From Vulcanimicrobiota bacterium (GTDB taxonomy: Bacteria > Vulcanimicrobiota > Xenobia > Xenobiales > JADMJV01): a stretch of DNA of 64,000 bases. Positions within the stretch are counted from its first letter, which is position 1, and every line of letters starts with the position of its first letter. Location: contig JAFKGI010000021.1 of the NCBI GenBank assembly GCA_017307785.1, positions 1-64,000 of the forward strand, written 5' to 3'. Positions 33,669-42,357 of this stretch are shown here, piece after piece. Below the pieces are notes generated by a model, which worked only from the letters and a program-made list of their open reading frames with translations, did not search any database and was not told where the DNA came from. Position numbers and translations under genes: made by a program.

Positions 33669-35849
33669 TTGCAAGATAACATTCAGGTTCTAGTCCTCGA
33701 GGATGACCTCGGACTGCTCAATACTCTGGTCGAGGCTCTGACGGACTGTGGTTTTACGGTCCACTCGACCAGCGATAGCTCCAAAGCCGTGGAGCTGTCG
33801 CTTGAGTATGATTTCGACATCATTGTGACCGACATCCGGATGTCGGGCATGGACGGCCTGCAGGCTCTGGCCAAAGTCCAGGAGTGGTCCCCGGACGTTT
33901 GCTCGCTGGTCATTACCGGCTTCGCCAGTGAAAGCGATACCCTTAGGGCTTTGCGCCTGGGGGTCGGCGAGTATTTGCTGAAGCCGTTCACGGTGGACGA
34001 CCTGCAGTCGGCCATCGACCGCCTGGTCGTCAAGGTTCAGAACAAACGCCGCAGCGCCGCCCAGGAGTCCAGTCTGTTGGGCTTTCTGCGCTGGTCGCTG
34101 CAGGGTTATGCAGGCAGTCCCGCCATCGAGCAGAAATCGCCCTGGGCCTTGCCGGCGGCCGAAAAGGCTCGCGAGCTGGCCGGCTTTTTTTCCTGGGACG
34201 AACCGGATATGCAGGCCCTGGAGCTGGCCAGCCTGTGCACCAATCTGGCCAAACTGGGACTACCCCGAGAGCTGGACCAGATTCTTCCCCAGCGAGTGCT
34301 CTCGATTTTGCAAAGTCCGCACGGTCTCGAGAGCCAGTTGCTGGAAGCCAGCGAGGCGCTGGCCCAGGGGCAGAGCCTCCCGCCTCAGACTCCGGCCGCC
34401 GTGTTGCAGGCCATCGAAGGAGCCCAGGCCGGCACGGTGGGGCAGACCGGACGTAAGCGACGCTCCACTCTGGCACTGGCTCTGGCTCTGGAGCAAAGCG
34501 ACCAGCTGGCGGCCGCCGTGCAGGCCTACCAGAGTCTGGCCACGCCGCCTCCCTCTCCAGAAGGGGCCAAGGCCTGTCTGGCCCTGGCTCATCTGGCCGG
34601 GCGGTTGGGCCGATCGGATCAAGTTTTGACCCACTGTCACCAGGCGGTGGCCATCAGCCGCAGTCTTGGCCCGGTCAGCCTGGCCGAGGGTGCCTATCAG
34701 GCCGGTTTGCTGCTGGCCCGGCTCGACCCGCCGGCGGCGGCCGCTCTGTTGAGCGAATCCGAAGGCATCTACCAGCGTCTGGACCTGCCGGGGCCGGCCG
34801 GCCTGGCCCATCTGGCCGGCGATTGGTTGGCCGGCAATAGCCTGCATTCTCCCTCGCTGCAGGCACAGCTGAGCCATCCCGGCGATTCTTTGCTCTCCGC
34901 GACCTGGCTGGTACCCAGCTTGTTTGAAAGCGAGGATCCGCTGGCGCACGCCCTGGCTCAGTGGCTGGTGCAGCAGCGACCGAACCTGGCCGAACTGCTG
35001 GCCGGCCACGCCTCGGAGCGGGTCCGCCAGGCCGCACAGCAGTTTCAGGCCCCCGACCAGAGCGACTCTTCAGTGCCCACCTTGCGCATTTACAGCATGG
35101 GCCTGCAGGAGATTTTTCACGGTCAGACCCGTCTGCCGGAAACCTCTTTCCGGCGCAACCAGAAAGCTCGGCAGTTGCTGACCTATCTGGCCTGGGAGCG
35201 GGGCAAAGTGGTCAGCGACGACATTCTGGCCGAGATTTTCTGGCCTCAAGAGGGATCGCGGGGGCGTAAGAATGTCTACTCGGTGCGCTCGATTTTGCGC
35301 AAGGCGCTGCAGCCGCCGACTTTGACCCGCGAAATCGCTTATGTTTGTCGTCAACCGCAGGGCCTGGCCATGGATCGCGAGCTGCCCTGGTGGCACGATG
35401 TGGAGGAACTGCGCTCGTGTCTGCGCTCCTGGGAAAGTGCTGAACGGCAGGGCGACCGAAGCGCGGCCCTGACGGCCCTGCAGAGAGCGGCGGAACTGTA
35501 TCGTGGCCCCTTCCTGGAGAACTGTTACCTGGACTGGGCGGTGGAAGCCCGCCAGCAGTTGGATGCGCAGATGACGCGCGCGCTCTATCGGCTGGCCGAG
35601 ATCTTGCTGGAGAAGAAAACCGAGCTGAGCCTGGCCGAGGCCCTCGAGATTGGTCAGCGCATCCTGGAGCTGGACGTTTGCTGTCAGGAAGCCTACGCCC
35701 TGATGATGCGGGTCCACATTGAATCCCACAATCCGGTGGAAGCCATCAAACTTTATGACCGGGCCCACAAGGCCCTGGCCCGCGAGCTCCAGGTGGAGCC
35801 CTCGCTGGATCTCTTCCGTCTGCAGACCGAAGCCAGACTGCTGCTATAA
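33669..35849 (+). CDS. Response regulator with C-terminal SARP-type DNA-binding and BTAD domains (paralogue)
   Basis: TTG at 33669 is chosen because AGGAAG (33654-33659) lies 9 bases upstream and the receiver starts 6 residues later; a GTG at 33609 is possible but overlaps the divergent gene's start region. The 726-aa product has a receiver (Asp55 in IIVTDIRMSG, Lys in LLKPF), a helical middle (120-470), a SARP-like winged helix (471-570, IYSMGLQEIFHG) and BTAD (575-726, ILELDVCCQEAYALMMRVH). It shares the architecture and motifs of the protein at 22929. Its 3' end overlaps that of the kinase gene at 35844 by 6 bp, which makes the two a convergent cognate pair. Confidence 0.84.
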   Translation: MQDNIQVLVLEDDLGLLNTLVEALTDCGFTVHSTSDSSKAVELSLEYDFDIIVTDIRMSGMDGLQALAKVQEWSPDVCSLVITGFASESDTLRALRLGVGEYLLKPFTVDDLQSAIDRLVVKVQNKRRSAAQESSLLGFLRWSLQGYAGSPAIEQKSPWALPAAEKARELAGFFSWDEPDMQALELASLCTNLAKLGLPRELDQILPQRVLSILQSPHGLESQLLEASEALAQGQSLPPQTPAAVLQAIEGAQAGTVGQTGRKRRSTLALALALEQSDQLAAAVQAYQSLATPPPSPEGAKACLALAHLAGRLGRSDQVLTHCHQAVAISRSLGPVSLAEGAYQAGLLLARLDPPAAAALLSESEGIYQRLDLPGPAGLAHLAGDWLAGNSLHSPSLQAQLSHPGDSLLSATWLVPSLFESEDPLAHALAQWLVQQRPNLAELLAGHASERVRQAAQQFQAPDQSDSSVPTLRIYSMGLQEIFHGQTRLPETSFRRNQKARQLLTYLAWERGKVVSDDILAEIFWPQEGSRGRKNVYSVRSILRKALQPPTLTREIAYVCRQPQGLAMDRELPWWHDVEELRSCLRSWESAERQGDRSAALTALQRAAELYRGPFLENCYLDWAVEARQQLDAQMTRALYRLAEILLEKKTELSLAEALEIGQRILELDVCCQEAYALMMRVHIESHNPVEAIKLYDRAHKALARELQVEPSLDLFRLQTEARLLL

Positions 35850-37592
35850 CTCGATCAGGAAGTCGGCACCAGGTCCATCCTGACGATTGGCCGCGGTGAT
35901 TTTTCCGCCGTGGGCGCGGATGATCTGCTGTGTCATCGACAGACCCAATCCGGTGGCCTGGCCCGGGTCGTGGGTGGTAAAGAACGGCTCGAAGATACGA
36001 TCCAGGATGTCCGGGTGGATCCCTTTGCCACTATCGCGCACCAGCACCGTGCGAGCATTGCCCTGCATCAGGGAGTAGACCTCCACTACTCCGCCGTTGG
36101 GACAGGCGTCTTTCGCGTTGAGCAGCAGGTTGGAGATGGCTTGCTGGAGGTCGCTGGCATTGCCGATCAGAGGCCTGAGTGGTTCCAGTCGGCTGACCAG
36201 TTGAACCTGGTGGTTGGCCAAGACCGCTCGAGTCAGGTCCAGAGTGTCCTCGATCACCTGATTGAGGTCGACCTCGACCTCGCTGTGAACTCCATCGCGC
36301 GAATAAAAGAGAAGCTTGCGCAGCAGCCCCTGCGATTGGTCCAGGCTATGATTGACGCTGGCCAGGGTCGTGGGCAGGCTGCTGGCCAGCTTTTCCGGCT
36401 GGTTCACGCGCTGCTGCAACAGGCCCAGCTGCAGGCGAATCGAGCCCAGCGGTGAGTTGAGTTCGTGGGCCAGTCCGGCGGCCAACTGGCCGAGGGCGGC
36501 TACTTTGCTGGACTGAGTCAGACTGGCCATGCGCCGCGCCTGTTCCTCCAGCAAGCTGACTGACTGCAGACCCAGCGTAAAGACGCCCGCCAGTTCCACC
36601 AGGAGCTCCCGTTCTTCCTCGGAGAAGGGCTTGGAGCGGACGCAATAGAGCAGCCCGATGCTTCCCAGCTCCAGAAAAAGCTTGCTCGGGTCTCCTTGCT
36701 CCATCTTGGCCGGCGCGGTGCCGGCCAGCAGTTCCAGCCCTTCAGGGGACCGCCGCCAGAAGGCGCCCTGCTCGCATTTGAGGCGCCGGTACAGGTAGTC
36801 GAGGCTGCGTTGCGCCGTTTCCTCGGCGGCTCGGCACTCGACCAGCTGCAGGCTCAACTCCCAGAAGACGCTCTCCTTTTGCTGGCTCAGACGCAGCCGC
36901 TGCTCCACCGTGCTTAAAGTGCTACTCACCTGGTCGAGTTGCTGGCGAGCGGTGGAAGCCTCCTCGATCAGTTTTTCTTCATCCCGGTAGTCGAGCCGGA
37001 TTTTTTCCGCCTGCACGGCACGGTGCAGAGAGAAGAGCAGGGGAATCAGGCAGAACAGGTAGAGTGGTGCGGACTTCGTCAAGACGGCGGCCAGCGGAGC
37101 CAACAGATAAGTCATCAGGCGATGTGGCATGACGTAGCGGTCGAATCGCAGCCAGCGCTGAAACTCTCGCTGCTGCGTCATGGACCTGCCGCCCAGCGCC
37201 ACGTGGGCTCCCAGGCGTAAGAAACATTCGGCCAGGAGGGCGGCGGGTAGGACCGCCCACACCTCGCCGAGGGCGAAGATCATCCAACAGAACAGGCAGC
37301 GTGCTCCCAGTTCCCAACAGGCGGCCAATCCGCCGGAGTAGATCAGGCTGCGCAAGAGCAAACCCAGGCCTCCCGCCAGCAGCGTGAGCAAGGGTTGTTG
37401 CAGCCAGGCCAGTACGGCCAGCACGGCCGGGGCGGTGGAGAACAGTCCAAAATAGGGTAGCGAAATGGCACCGGCGTCCAGGCCGGCGGCCAGCATGGCC
37501 ATGGCGCACTCCAGGGTCGTCGGCATTCGCCCGCCGCGCAGCAAAAAGAGCATCGGCAGAACTCCCAGCAGGCCCGCTCGCCAGCGCTTCAT
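35844..37592 (-). CDS. Sensor histidine kinase (paralogue)
   Basis: The product has 582 aa from ATG 37592, which overlaps the glycosyltransferase stop (ATGA). Residues 1-180 form about six transmembrane helices. A coiled coil (205-250) leads into a GAF-like region (255-345), then H-box GLAHELNSPLG with His376, N-box LLLNAKDAC near 490, and G-boxes DSGKGIHP and ATGLGLSMTQ. It converges on the receiver-SARP gene, overlapping it by 6 bp. The first kinase of this type (20908) lies in a tandem operon with its regulator, so the two pairs have different layouts. Translation coupled to a glycosyltransferase hints at surface-glycan signalling. Confidence 0.86.
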   Translation of the reverse strand: MKRWRAGLLGVLPMLFLLRGGRMPTTLECAMAMLAAGLDAGAISLPYFGLFSTAPAVLAVLAWLQQPLLTLLAGGLGLLLRSLIYSGGLAACWELGARCLFCWMIFALGEVWAVLPAALLAECFLRLGAHVALGGRSMTQQREFQRWLRFDRYVMPHRLMTYLLAPLAAVLTKSAPLYLFCLIPLLFSLHRAVQAEKIRLDYRDEEKLIEEASTARQQLDQVSSTLSTVEQRLRLSQQKESVFWELSLQLVECRAAEETAQRSLDYLYRRLKCEQGAFWRRSPEGLELLAGTAPAKMEQGDPSKLFLELGSIGLLYCVRSKPFSEEERELLVELAGVFTLGLQSVSLLEEQARRMASLTQSSKVAALGQLAAGLAHELNSPLGSIRLQLGLLQQRVNQPEKLASSLPTTLASVNHSLDQSQGLLRKLLFYSRDGVHSEVEVDLNQVIEDTLDLTRAVLANHQVQLVSRLEPLRPLIGNASDLQQAISNLLLNAKDACPNGGVVEVYSLMQGNARTVLVRDSGKGIHPDILDRIFEPFFTTHDPGQATGLGLSMTQQIIRAHGGKITAANRQDGPGADFLIEL

Positions 37593-38632
37593 GCTCCGTA
37601 GAGCTCCAGCCATTGGGGCAAGATGACGTCCCAGCTGAAGTGGCTTTCTACCCTGCGCCGTCCGTTCTCTCCGTGTTCGCGCCGGAGCCTCTCGTTTTCC
37701 AGGTAGTAGGAGATGCGGGTGCTCAATTTCTGCGGATCCAGCTCGGAGCACAGCCAACCCGTCTCGCCGTCTTCGACCACCTCGGGAATTCCGTCCCTCA
37801 GATAGGCCACAACCGGTACCTGCAGGCTCATTGCTTCCATGGCCACCAGCGAAAAGGTCTCCCGAGGACTGGCCTGCACCAGAACTTGAAGGCCGGCCAG
37901 ATAGGGGAGCGGGTCGGCGACGTGGCCGGGCATCCAGACCTGTTCGGAGATTTCCAGTTCCGCCGCCAGGTTTTTCAGGGGGTCGGCTTCCGGGCCCTCG
38001 CCGGCCAACAACAGCCGTAGCTCGGGTCGCTGGCGCAGCAAAGGAGCCGAGGCGCGCACGACGTCGCTGACCCCTTTGCTGGGTAACAACGCCCCCACGT
38101 AGCCGATCCAGCGATGTTCTCGCATTGGCTCGGGCACGGGCTGGTCCAGGGCGGGAAGGTCCATGGCATTGTGGATGACCTGATAAGGGAGAAAGAAAGG
38201 TAAGACTTCGCTCATCTGGCGGCGCAGAGCTTGAGAGACGGGAACGACCGACTGACACTGGCGGTAGCACCAGCGCAGCCAGGCCGAGCCGGCGGAATCT
38301 AAAAACGAGTGCTCCGACTTGAGCAGGCGGGCTCGGCTCAAAAAGAGGCGGCGCAGCGAGCCAAAGAGGGCCAGATCGCGTGCGGCCTGGCAGTGGATGA
38401 CGTCGGGTTGCAACGGTACCAGCTTCTGATAGGCGGCCAGATAGGAGCTCGGGTCCATTTCGCCTCGGAAGGGGAGATGCACCGATTCCAGCAGCTGACC
38501 GGCCAGCCAGGAATCGGGTCGACAGGCCAGCGTGACCCGCAAACCGGCTTGTTGCAAGCGCTGTCCCAGCTGGACGGTGAAGCGTTCGGCCCCTCCGCGT
38601 CCTCGGTTTTCGTTGGCCAAAAGGATGTGCAT
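37589..38632 (-). CDS. Glycosyltransferase family 4
   Basis: The product has 347 aa in a GT-B fold. The N-terminal MHILLANENRGRGGAERF has the Gly-rich donor loop; the C-terminal half has IGYVGALLPSKGV, LAGEGPEADPL, and the catalytic-type Glu in SPRETFSLVAMEAMS (E-x7-E). Such enzymes transfer a sugar from a nucleotide donor onto a lipid-linked or polysaccharide acceptor at the inner membrane. The gene leads a two-gene unit with the sensor kinase. Its acceptor is unknown. The divergent rpmG gene starts 115 bp away. Confidence 0.87.
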   Translation of the reverse strand: MHILLANENRGRGGAERFTVQLGQRLQQAGLRVTLACRPDSWLAGQLLESVHLPFRGEMDPSSYLAAYQKLVPLQPDVIHCQAARDLALFGSLRRLFLSRARLLKSEHSFLDSAGSAWLRWCYRQCQSVVPVSQALRRQMSEVLPFFLPYQVIHNAMDLPALDQPVPEPMREHRWIGYVGALLPSKGVSDVVRASAPLLRQRPELRLLLAGEGPEADPLKNLAAELEISEQVWMPGHVADPLPYLAGLQVLVQASPRETFSLVAMEAMSLQVPVVAYLRDGIPEVVEDGETGWLCSELDPQKLSTRISYYLENERLRREHGENGRRRVESHFSWDVILPQWLELYGA

Positions 38633-38656
38633 CTGGCCAATTTAGAGCAGGGGGCC

Positions 38657-38685
38657 TTGTCAGGCAAGGGTCTATCTGATATAAG
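38657..38685 (+). promoter_or_regulatory. Sigma-70-type promoter for rpmG
   Basis: TTGTCA (38657-38662) and TATAAG (38680-38685) are separated by exactly 17 bases, 61 bases ahead of the rpmG start. It is the cleanest promoter match I found in the window. Confidence 0.72.
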
Positions 38686-38746
38686 GGGTTTTCCTGTGTT
38701 CCGCTCAGCGGACCGAAGAGTTTTTTAGAGCAACGAAGGGGGCCCT

Positions 38747-38926
38747 ATGGCCAAGAAACAGACCCGAGTGATCATCACTCTCGAATGCACTGAGGCTCGT
38801 AAAGAAGGGGCGTCTCCTTCTCGCTATGCCACTACGAAGAACCGTCAGACCCATCCGGACCGGATGGAAATGAAGAAATACAACCCCAACCTGCGTCGTC
38901 ATACGATGCACAAAGAAGTTAAGTAA
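38747..38926 (+). CDS. rpmG: Ribosomal protein L33
   Basis: The product has 59 aa, and it matches the L33 family along its whole length: TRVIITLECTEA at the start, then RYATTKNR, ERMEMKKYNP-like RMEMKKYNP and RRHTMHKEVK at the end. It has one Cys rather than the zinc-binding CxxC pairs of some L33 forms, so it is the zinc-independent type. It is a component of the large ribosomal subunit. A consensus promoter precedes it and a hairpin-plus-T-run terminator follows, so it forms its own transcription unit. Confidence 0.95.
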   Translation: MAKKQTRVIITLECTEARKEGASPSRYATTKNRQTHPDRMEMKKYNPNLRRHTMHKEVK

Positions 38927-38937
38927 CTTCGACAGAA

Positions 38938-38958
38938 GGCTCCTCCGGGAGTCTTTTT
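38938..38958 (+). terminator. Rho-independent terminator of rpmG
   Basis: GGCTCC pairs with GGAGTC (one G-T pair) over the loop TCCG and is followed by TTTTT at 38954-38958, 11 bases after the rpmG stop. It should separate rpmG from the Pel-region operon starting at 38989. Confidence 0.78.
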
Positions 38959-38988
38959 CATTTCCGGAGGTTGTGAGGTGCAGGGTCG

Positions 38989-39327
38989 GTGAGTGAGGCG
39001 AATCGGCGGATTTTTCCGCGCGCCGAAGGGGAGTATCTGGCGTGGTTTCAGGCTCCGGGCGGCAGTTTCGAACAATGCGTGGCTTTGGATATCGGTCTGG
39101 ACGGAGCCTGTCTGGTATTGCCTTACTCGATGCCCGAAGGAGACTCGGCCTTCGAGGTTGAGTTTCAGTTGGCGCCGGACTGGAGCGTGCGCGCTAAAGC
39201 CACCTTGCTCTGGCAGCGCAATCACTGCGATCTGGTGCTGGCCGGGATTCGTTACCGCCCGGTCCGTTCGGCGGATCGCAGTTTGATCGGGCCGTGGGTA
39301 CATCGGCAGCGCAAAGTTCAGCCCTAA
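38989..39327 (+). CDS. Single PilZ-domain protein
   Basis: The product has 112 aa and starts at GTG 38989. A PilZ domain covers the whole protein: the RRIFPR stretch supplies the Arg motif (RxxxR type) that clamps c-di-GMP, and DIGLDG the D-x-x-x-x-G half (canonical D/N-x-S-x-x-G; here Leu replaces Ser). The Ser loss may weaken binding. The protein would be cytosolic. It is the first gene after the rpmG terminator, 36 bp ahead of the STAS gene that is coupled to PelE-like, so it probably belongs to the polysaccharide operon. Confidence 0.74.
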   Translation: MSEANRRIFPRAEGEYLAWFQAPGGSFEQCVALDIGLDGACLVLPYSMPEGDSAFEVEFQLAPDWSVRAKATLLWQRNHCDLVLAGIRYRPVRSADRSLIGPWVHRQRKVQP

Positions 39328-39363
39328 CAGAGGACATCCGCGCGCTCAACAGAACCCCGGGCG

Positions 39364-39705
39364 ATGCAATGCACGGCTCAAGTTGAGAGTGGGGTGGCCA
39401 TCCTCCACCTACAGGGCAGACTCGACGCGGTTTCGGTAGCCGACTTCCGTGAAGATGCCCAGAAACAGGTCCGCTCCGGACACCGTCGCATCGTTCTTGA
39501 TTTCGCCCAGGTCGAACACGTGGACGGCCAGGGACTGGCCGGCATGGTGGCTTTCTATCGCCGCCTGATTGTGGAACACAAAGGTAGGCTGGCCATCGCC
39601 GGTCTCAATCCAGAGCTTCGTTTGTTTTTTGACCGCACGGCGCTGACGCGCGTGGTGCCGGTGGCCTATGAATGGCAGGAAGCCGCCCGCGAGGTGCGCT
39701 CATGA
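39364..39705 (+). CDS. STAS-domain protein lacking the phosphorylatable serine
   Basis: The product has 113 aa with a STAS fold as in anti-sigma-factor antagonists: VAILHLQGRLDA, IVLDFAQVEHVD and LRLFFDR. The loop that normally reads D-S-S/A-G, carrying the phospho-Ser, reads DGQG here (residues 54-57), so no Ser is available for switching by kinase or phosphatase. It may be a constitutive partner-binding domain. Its stop overlaps the PelE-like start (ATGA), so it is translationally linked to the polysaccharide genes. No anti-sigma kinase gene is in the window. Confidence 0.82.
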   Translation: MQCTAQVESGVAILHLQGRLDAVSVADFREDAQKQVRSGHRRIVLDFAQVEHVDGQGLAGMVAFYRRLIVEHKGRLAIAGLNPELRLFFDRTALTRVVPVAYEWQEAAREVRS

Positions 39706-40847
39706 CCATCGCCGTCCGCACCTCTGACAATCCGCCCCCCAAGGACGACGGCCTGCCGCTGGTGGCGGCCATTGTCTGGGCTTTCGGGGCTCTCTGTTCG
39801 ATCATCGCCTGTTTCGTGATGCTCAGTTCCGCTCCCCGGGATACCTCGGTCGGTGGCTTTCCCTGGTTCGGCGCCGGTCTGCACATCACCGGGGTGGTGC
39901 TGGCCTATTTTGGCACCCGGGTTGCCAAAGGCAGCCACCCTTCCAGCGCCGGCTGGGCCCTGCTGGTCAGCTTTTTCGCTCTTTTCGGTGGTCCTCTCGG
40001 CTTTTTGGCGGGCGTTGCCTGCTATCTTTTCGGTGTGGGGCAGCCCACGGAAATGCCGCTGGTCGACGTGGTCAAAGCCGAAATGTTCGTGCGCACCGGC
40101 AGTAGCTCCAGAACGGAGCACGCCGGAGCTTTCGACGTCCAGTTGCGTGAGGAATTGCGCACCCAGCCGATCGTCGACCTGCTGCCCTATGCCGACGTGG
40201 CTACCGCCATCGCCATCATCAATAAATTGGCCGACCAGCGCAAGCGCGGCGACCTGATTATGCTGCGTGAGCTTTCGCAGGATCGCCGACCGGAAGTCTA
40301 TCAGTTCGCGCTTTCGCGTCTGGACGAATTTGAGCGGGACTATGCGACGCGCATCTACCATTTGAAAGAACAGTTGACCTATCGTCCGGACGACGTCGGT
40401 TTGCGGGTGGAGTTGGCCAAGGTTTACTACGACTACACCAACAGCGGCTTGCTCGACGACTCTCTGGAAGACTACTACTGGGAAATGACCCTGGCTCAGT
40501 TGTTCGAGGCAATGCGCGTCGAATCGAACCGTCAGGACCTGGTGGTCGACATGGCCCGTCTCTTCCTGATGCGCCAGATGTATCGGGAGGCGGAAGCCGC
40601 GGTCGAGGACGTCTTGCGCAAAGAGCCGGCCAACCTGGACGCCCAGTTGCTGCTTCTCGAGTGCTTGACGGAGCGCGCCCAGATGGAAGGCGACCCCGGT
40701 TTGCTCCAACAGGCCCGCAAGCGCGCCCTGGAGTCGGCCTGGGCTATCAAGCTCCCCAAGAGCCAGGAGCAGCACCCGCTTTTCAAGGTGGCTCAATACT
40801 GGTTCGGTCGCACCCGCACCGCTGAAAAGGCCGCACCCAATGCTTGA
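39702..40847 (+). CDS. pelE: PelE-like membrane protein with tetratricopeptide repeats
   Basis: The product has 381 aa. Two to four transmembrane helices fall in residues 18-125, then a cytosolic region with TPR-like helices (about 240-350, LRVELAKVYYDYTNSG, LVVDMARLFLMRQMYREAEAAVEDVLRKEPAN). PelE in Pseudomonas is a membrane-anchored TPR protein that bridges PelD and PelF; this protein has the same domain plan and sits directly ahead of pelF, overlapping it by 8 bp. The sequence is too divergent for a firm call on motifs alone, so context carries the assignment. A coupled ATG overlaps the STAS stop. Confidence 0.68.
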   Translation: MTIAVRTSDNPPPKDDGLPLVAAIVWAFGALCSIIACFVMLSSAPRDTSVGGFPWFGAGLHITGVVLAYFGTRVAKGSHPSSAGWALLVSFFALFGGPLGFLAGVACYLFGVGQPTEMPLVDVVKAEMFVRTGSSSRTEHAGAFDVQLREELRTQPIVDLLPYADVATAIAIINKLADQRKRGDLIMLRELSQDRRPEVYQFALSRLDEFERDYATRIYHLKEQLTYRPDDVGLRVELAKVYYDYTNSGLLDDSLEDYYWEMTLAQLFEAMRVESNRQDLVVDMARLFLMRQMYREAEAAVEDVLRKEPANLDAQLLLLECLTERAQMEGDPGLLQQARKRALESAWAIKLPKSQEQHPLFKVAQYWFGRTRTAEKAAPNA

Positions 40848-42357
40848 CGTCCTCTTCTTCTGCGAAGGCACTTACCCGTACGTTTCGGGCGGTGTGTCCA
40901 GCTGGATTCACCAGCTCATCACCGGCATGCCGGACCTCAATTTCGGCATTCTCTATCTGGCCACTTCGGAGAAATCGGAGCGGGAGTTCAAATACAAGCT
41001 TCCTCCCAACCTGAAGACGATGGTCGAGTTCTACCTCTACGATTTCGTTGATTTCCCTCGTCCCACCACCGGCTCCCAGGCCCAGGCCTGGGAAGATGTG
41101 GGTCCCTTCCTGAGAGGTCTCTTTGCCGGGGACGGCGTCGGTTTCGACAAGGCCTACGGCGCGGTCTGCGGGGAAAGCGGCGGTTTGCCCGCCCTGAGTT
41201 ACAAAGATCTGACCAGCTCCCGGGGGTCCTGGGATTTGCTCACCGACGTCTACTCCAAGAACTTCAAGCAAGCTTCCTTCTCGGACTTCTTCTGGTCGTG
41301 GCGCTACGCTCACTACCCGCTCTACAAGATGTTCGCGGCGGATATCCCGAAAGCTCGCGTTTATCATGCGGTCACCACCGGCTGGTGTGGACTCTTGGGC
41401 GCCATCGCCGCTCGCCGTCATCAGCGCCCGCTCTTGCTCACCGAACACGGTCTCTACGTCAATGAGCGCCGCATCGAGATCAGTCAGGCCGACTGGATTT
41501 TCGTGGACGCTCCCAAGCAAGGGCAGCTGGAAATCGGTCTGGGCACCTTCAAAGAGCTTTGGATCAACCTCTTCACCGGCCTGGGCAAAGTCACATACCA
41601 GGAAGCGGACTACATCTTCACTCTGTTTGAGGGCAACCGCAAGCTGCAGGTGGAATATGGAGCGCCCGCCGACAACATTCAGATCATTCCCAACGGAGTG
41701 AACATCGAGGGGCTTTCCAATCCGCCGAGTCGCGCTCTGCAGCGCGACACCTCCCGCTTCCGCGTCGGCTTCGTCGGTCGTATCGTGCCCATCAAAGACA
41801 TCAAGACGCTTATCAAGGCGGCTCGAATCGTGGCCCAGACGGTGCCGGACGTGGAATTCTACCTGTGCGGACCGGTGGATGAGGATCCCGATTACTACGC
41901 CGAGTGCACCACCCTGGTCAGCGCGCTGGGCTTGAGTAACATCATCAAGTTTACCGGTCCAGTGGACGTGAAGACCTACTACCCCTGTTTTGATGTGCAG
42001 GTCATGACCTCGATTTCCGAAGGCCAGCCGCTGGTCATTCTCGAGGGCTTCTGCAGCGGACTGCCCTGTATCGCCTCCGATGTGGGAGCCTGTCGCGAGA
42101 TGATCAACGGTCGCGGTGCGGAGGACGAAGCCATTGGGCCGGCAGGCCTGGTCACCTGGGTCGGCAATCCTCGCCAGACCGCCGAGGCCATCCTCAAGCT
42201 CTACCGCGAGCCCTCGTTGCGTCAGCGCATGGGGCAGGCGGGCCAGGAGCGCGTGCGCCGCTATTATGACCAGAAGCAACTGCTGGAAAGTTACGCCCAA
42301 ATTTACAAAATGGCGGCCGCCCAATCCGGGCGCAACCGCGCCAAGGTAGGTCGCTGA
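40840..42357 (+). CDS. pelF: Pel polysaccharide glycosyltransferase PelF
   Basis: The product has 505 aa, matching PelF (about 507) better than ordinary GT4 enzymes. Landmarks are FCEGTYPYVSGGVSSWIHQL at the N-terminus, HAVTTGWCGLLGA and LLTEHGLYVNERRIEI in the middle, and GFVGRIVPIKDIKTLI, LCGPVDEDPDYY and SISEGQPLVILEG in the C-terminal Rossmann domain. PelF is the soluble polymerase of the Pel complex, using UDP-GalNAc/GlcNAc-type donors to build a cationic exopolysaccharide. It overlaps PelE-like at the 5' end and PelG by one base (TGATG) at the 3' end. Confidence 0.92.
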   Translation: MLDVLFFCEGTYPYVSGGVSSWIHQLITGMPDLNFGILYLATSEKSEREFKYKLPPNLKTMVEFYLYDFVDFPRPTTGSQAQAWEDVGPFLRGLFAGDGVGFDKAYGAVCGESGGLPALSYKDLTSSRGSWDLLTDVYSKNFKQASFSDFFWSWRYAHYPLYKMFAADIPKARVYHAVTTGWCGLLGAIAARRHQRPLLLTEHGLYVNERRIEISQADWIFVDAPKQGQLEIGLGTFKELWINLFTGLGKVTYQEADYIFTLFEGNRKLQVEYGAPADNIQIIPNGVNIEGLSNPPSRALQRDTSRFRVGFVGRIVPIKDIKTLIKAARIVAQTVPDVEFYLCGPVDEDPDYYAECTTLVSALGLSNIIKFTGPVDVKTYYPCFDVQVMTSISEGQPLVILEGFCSGLPCIASDVGACREMINGRGAEDEAIGPAGLVTWVGNPRQTAEAILKLYREPSLRQRMGQAGQERVRRYYDQKQLLESYAQIYKMAAAQSGRNRAKVGR

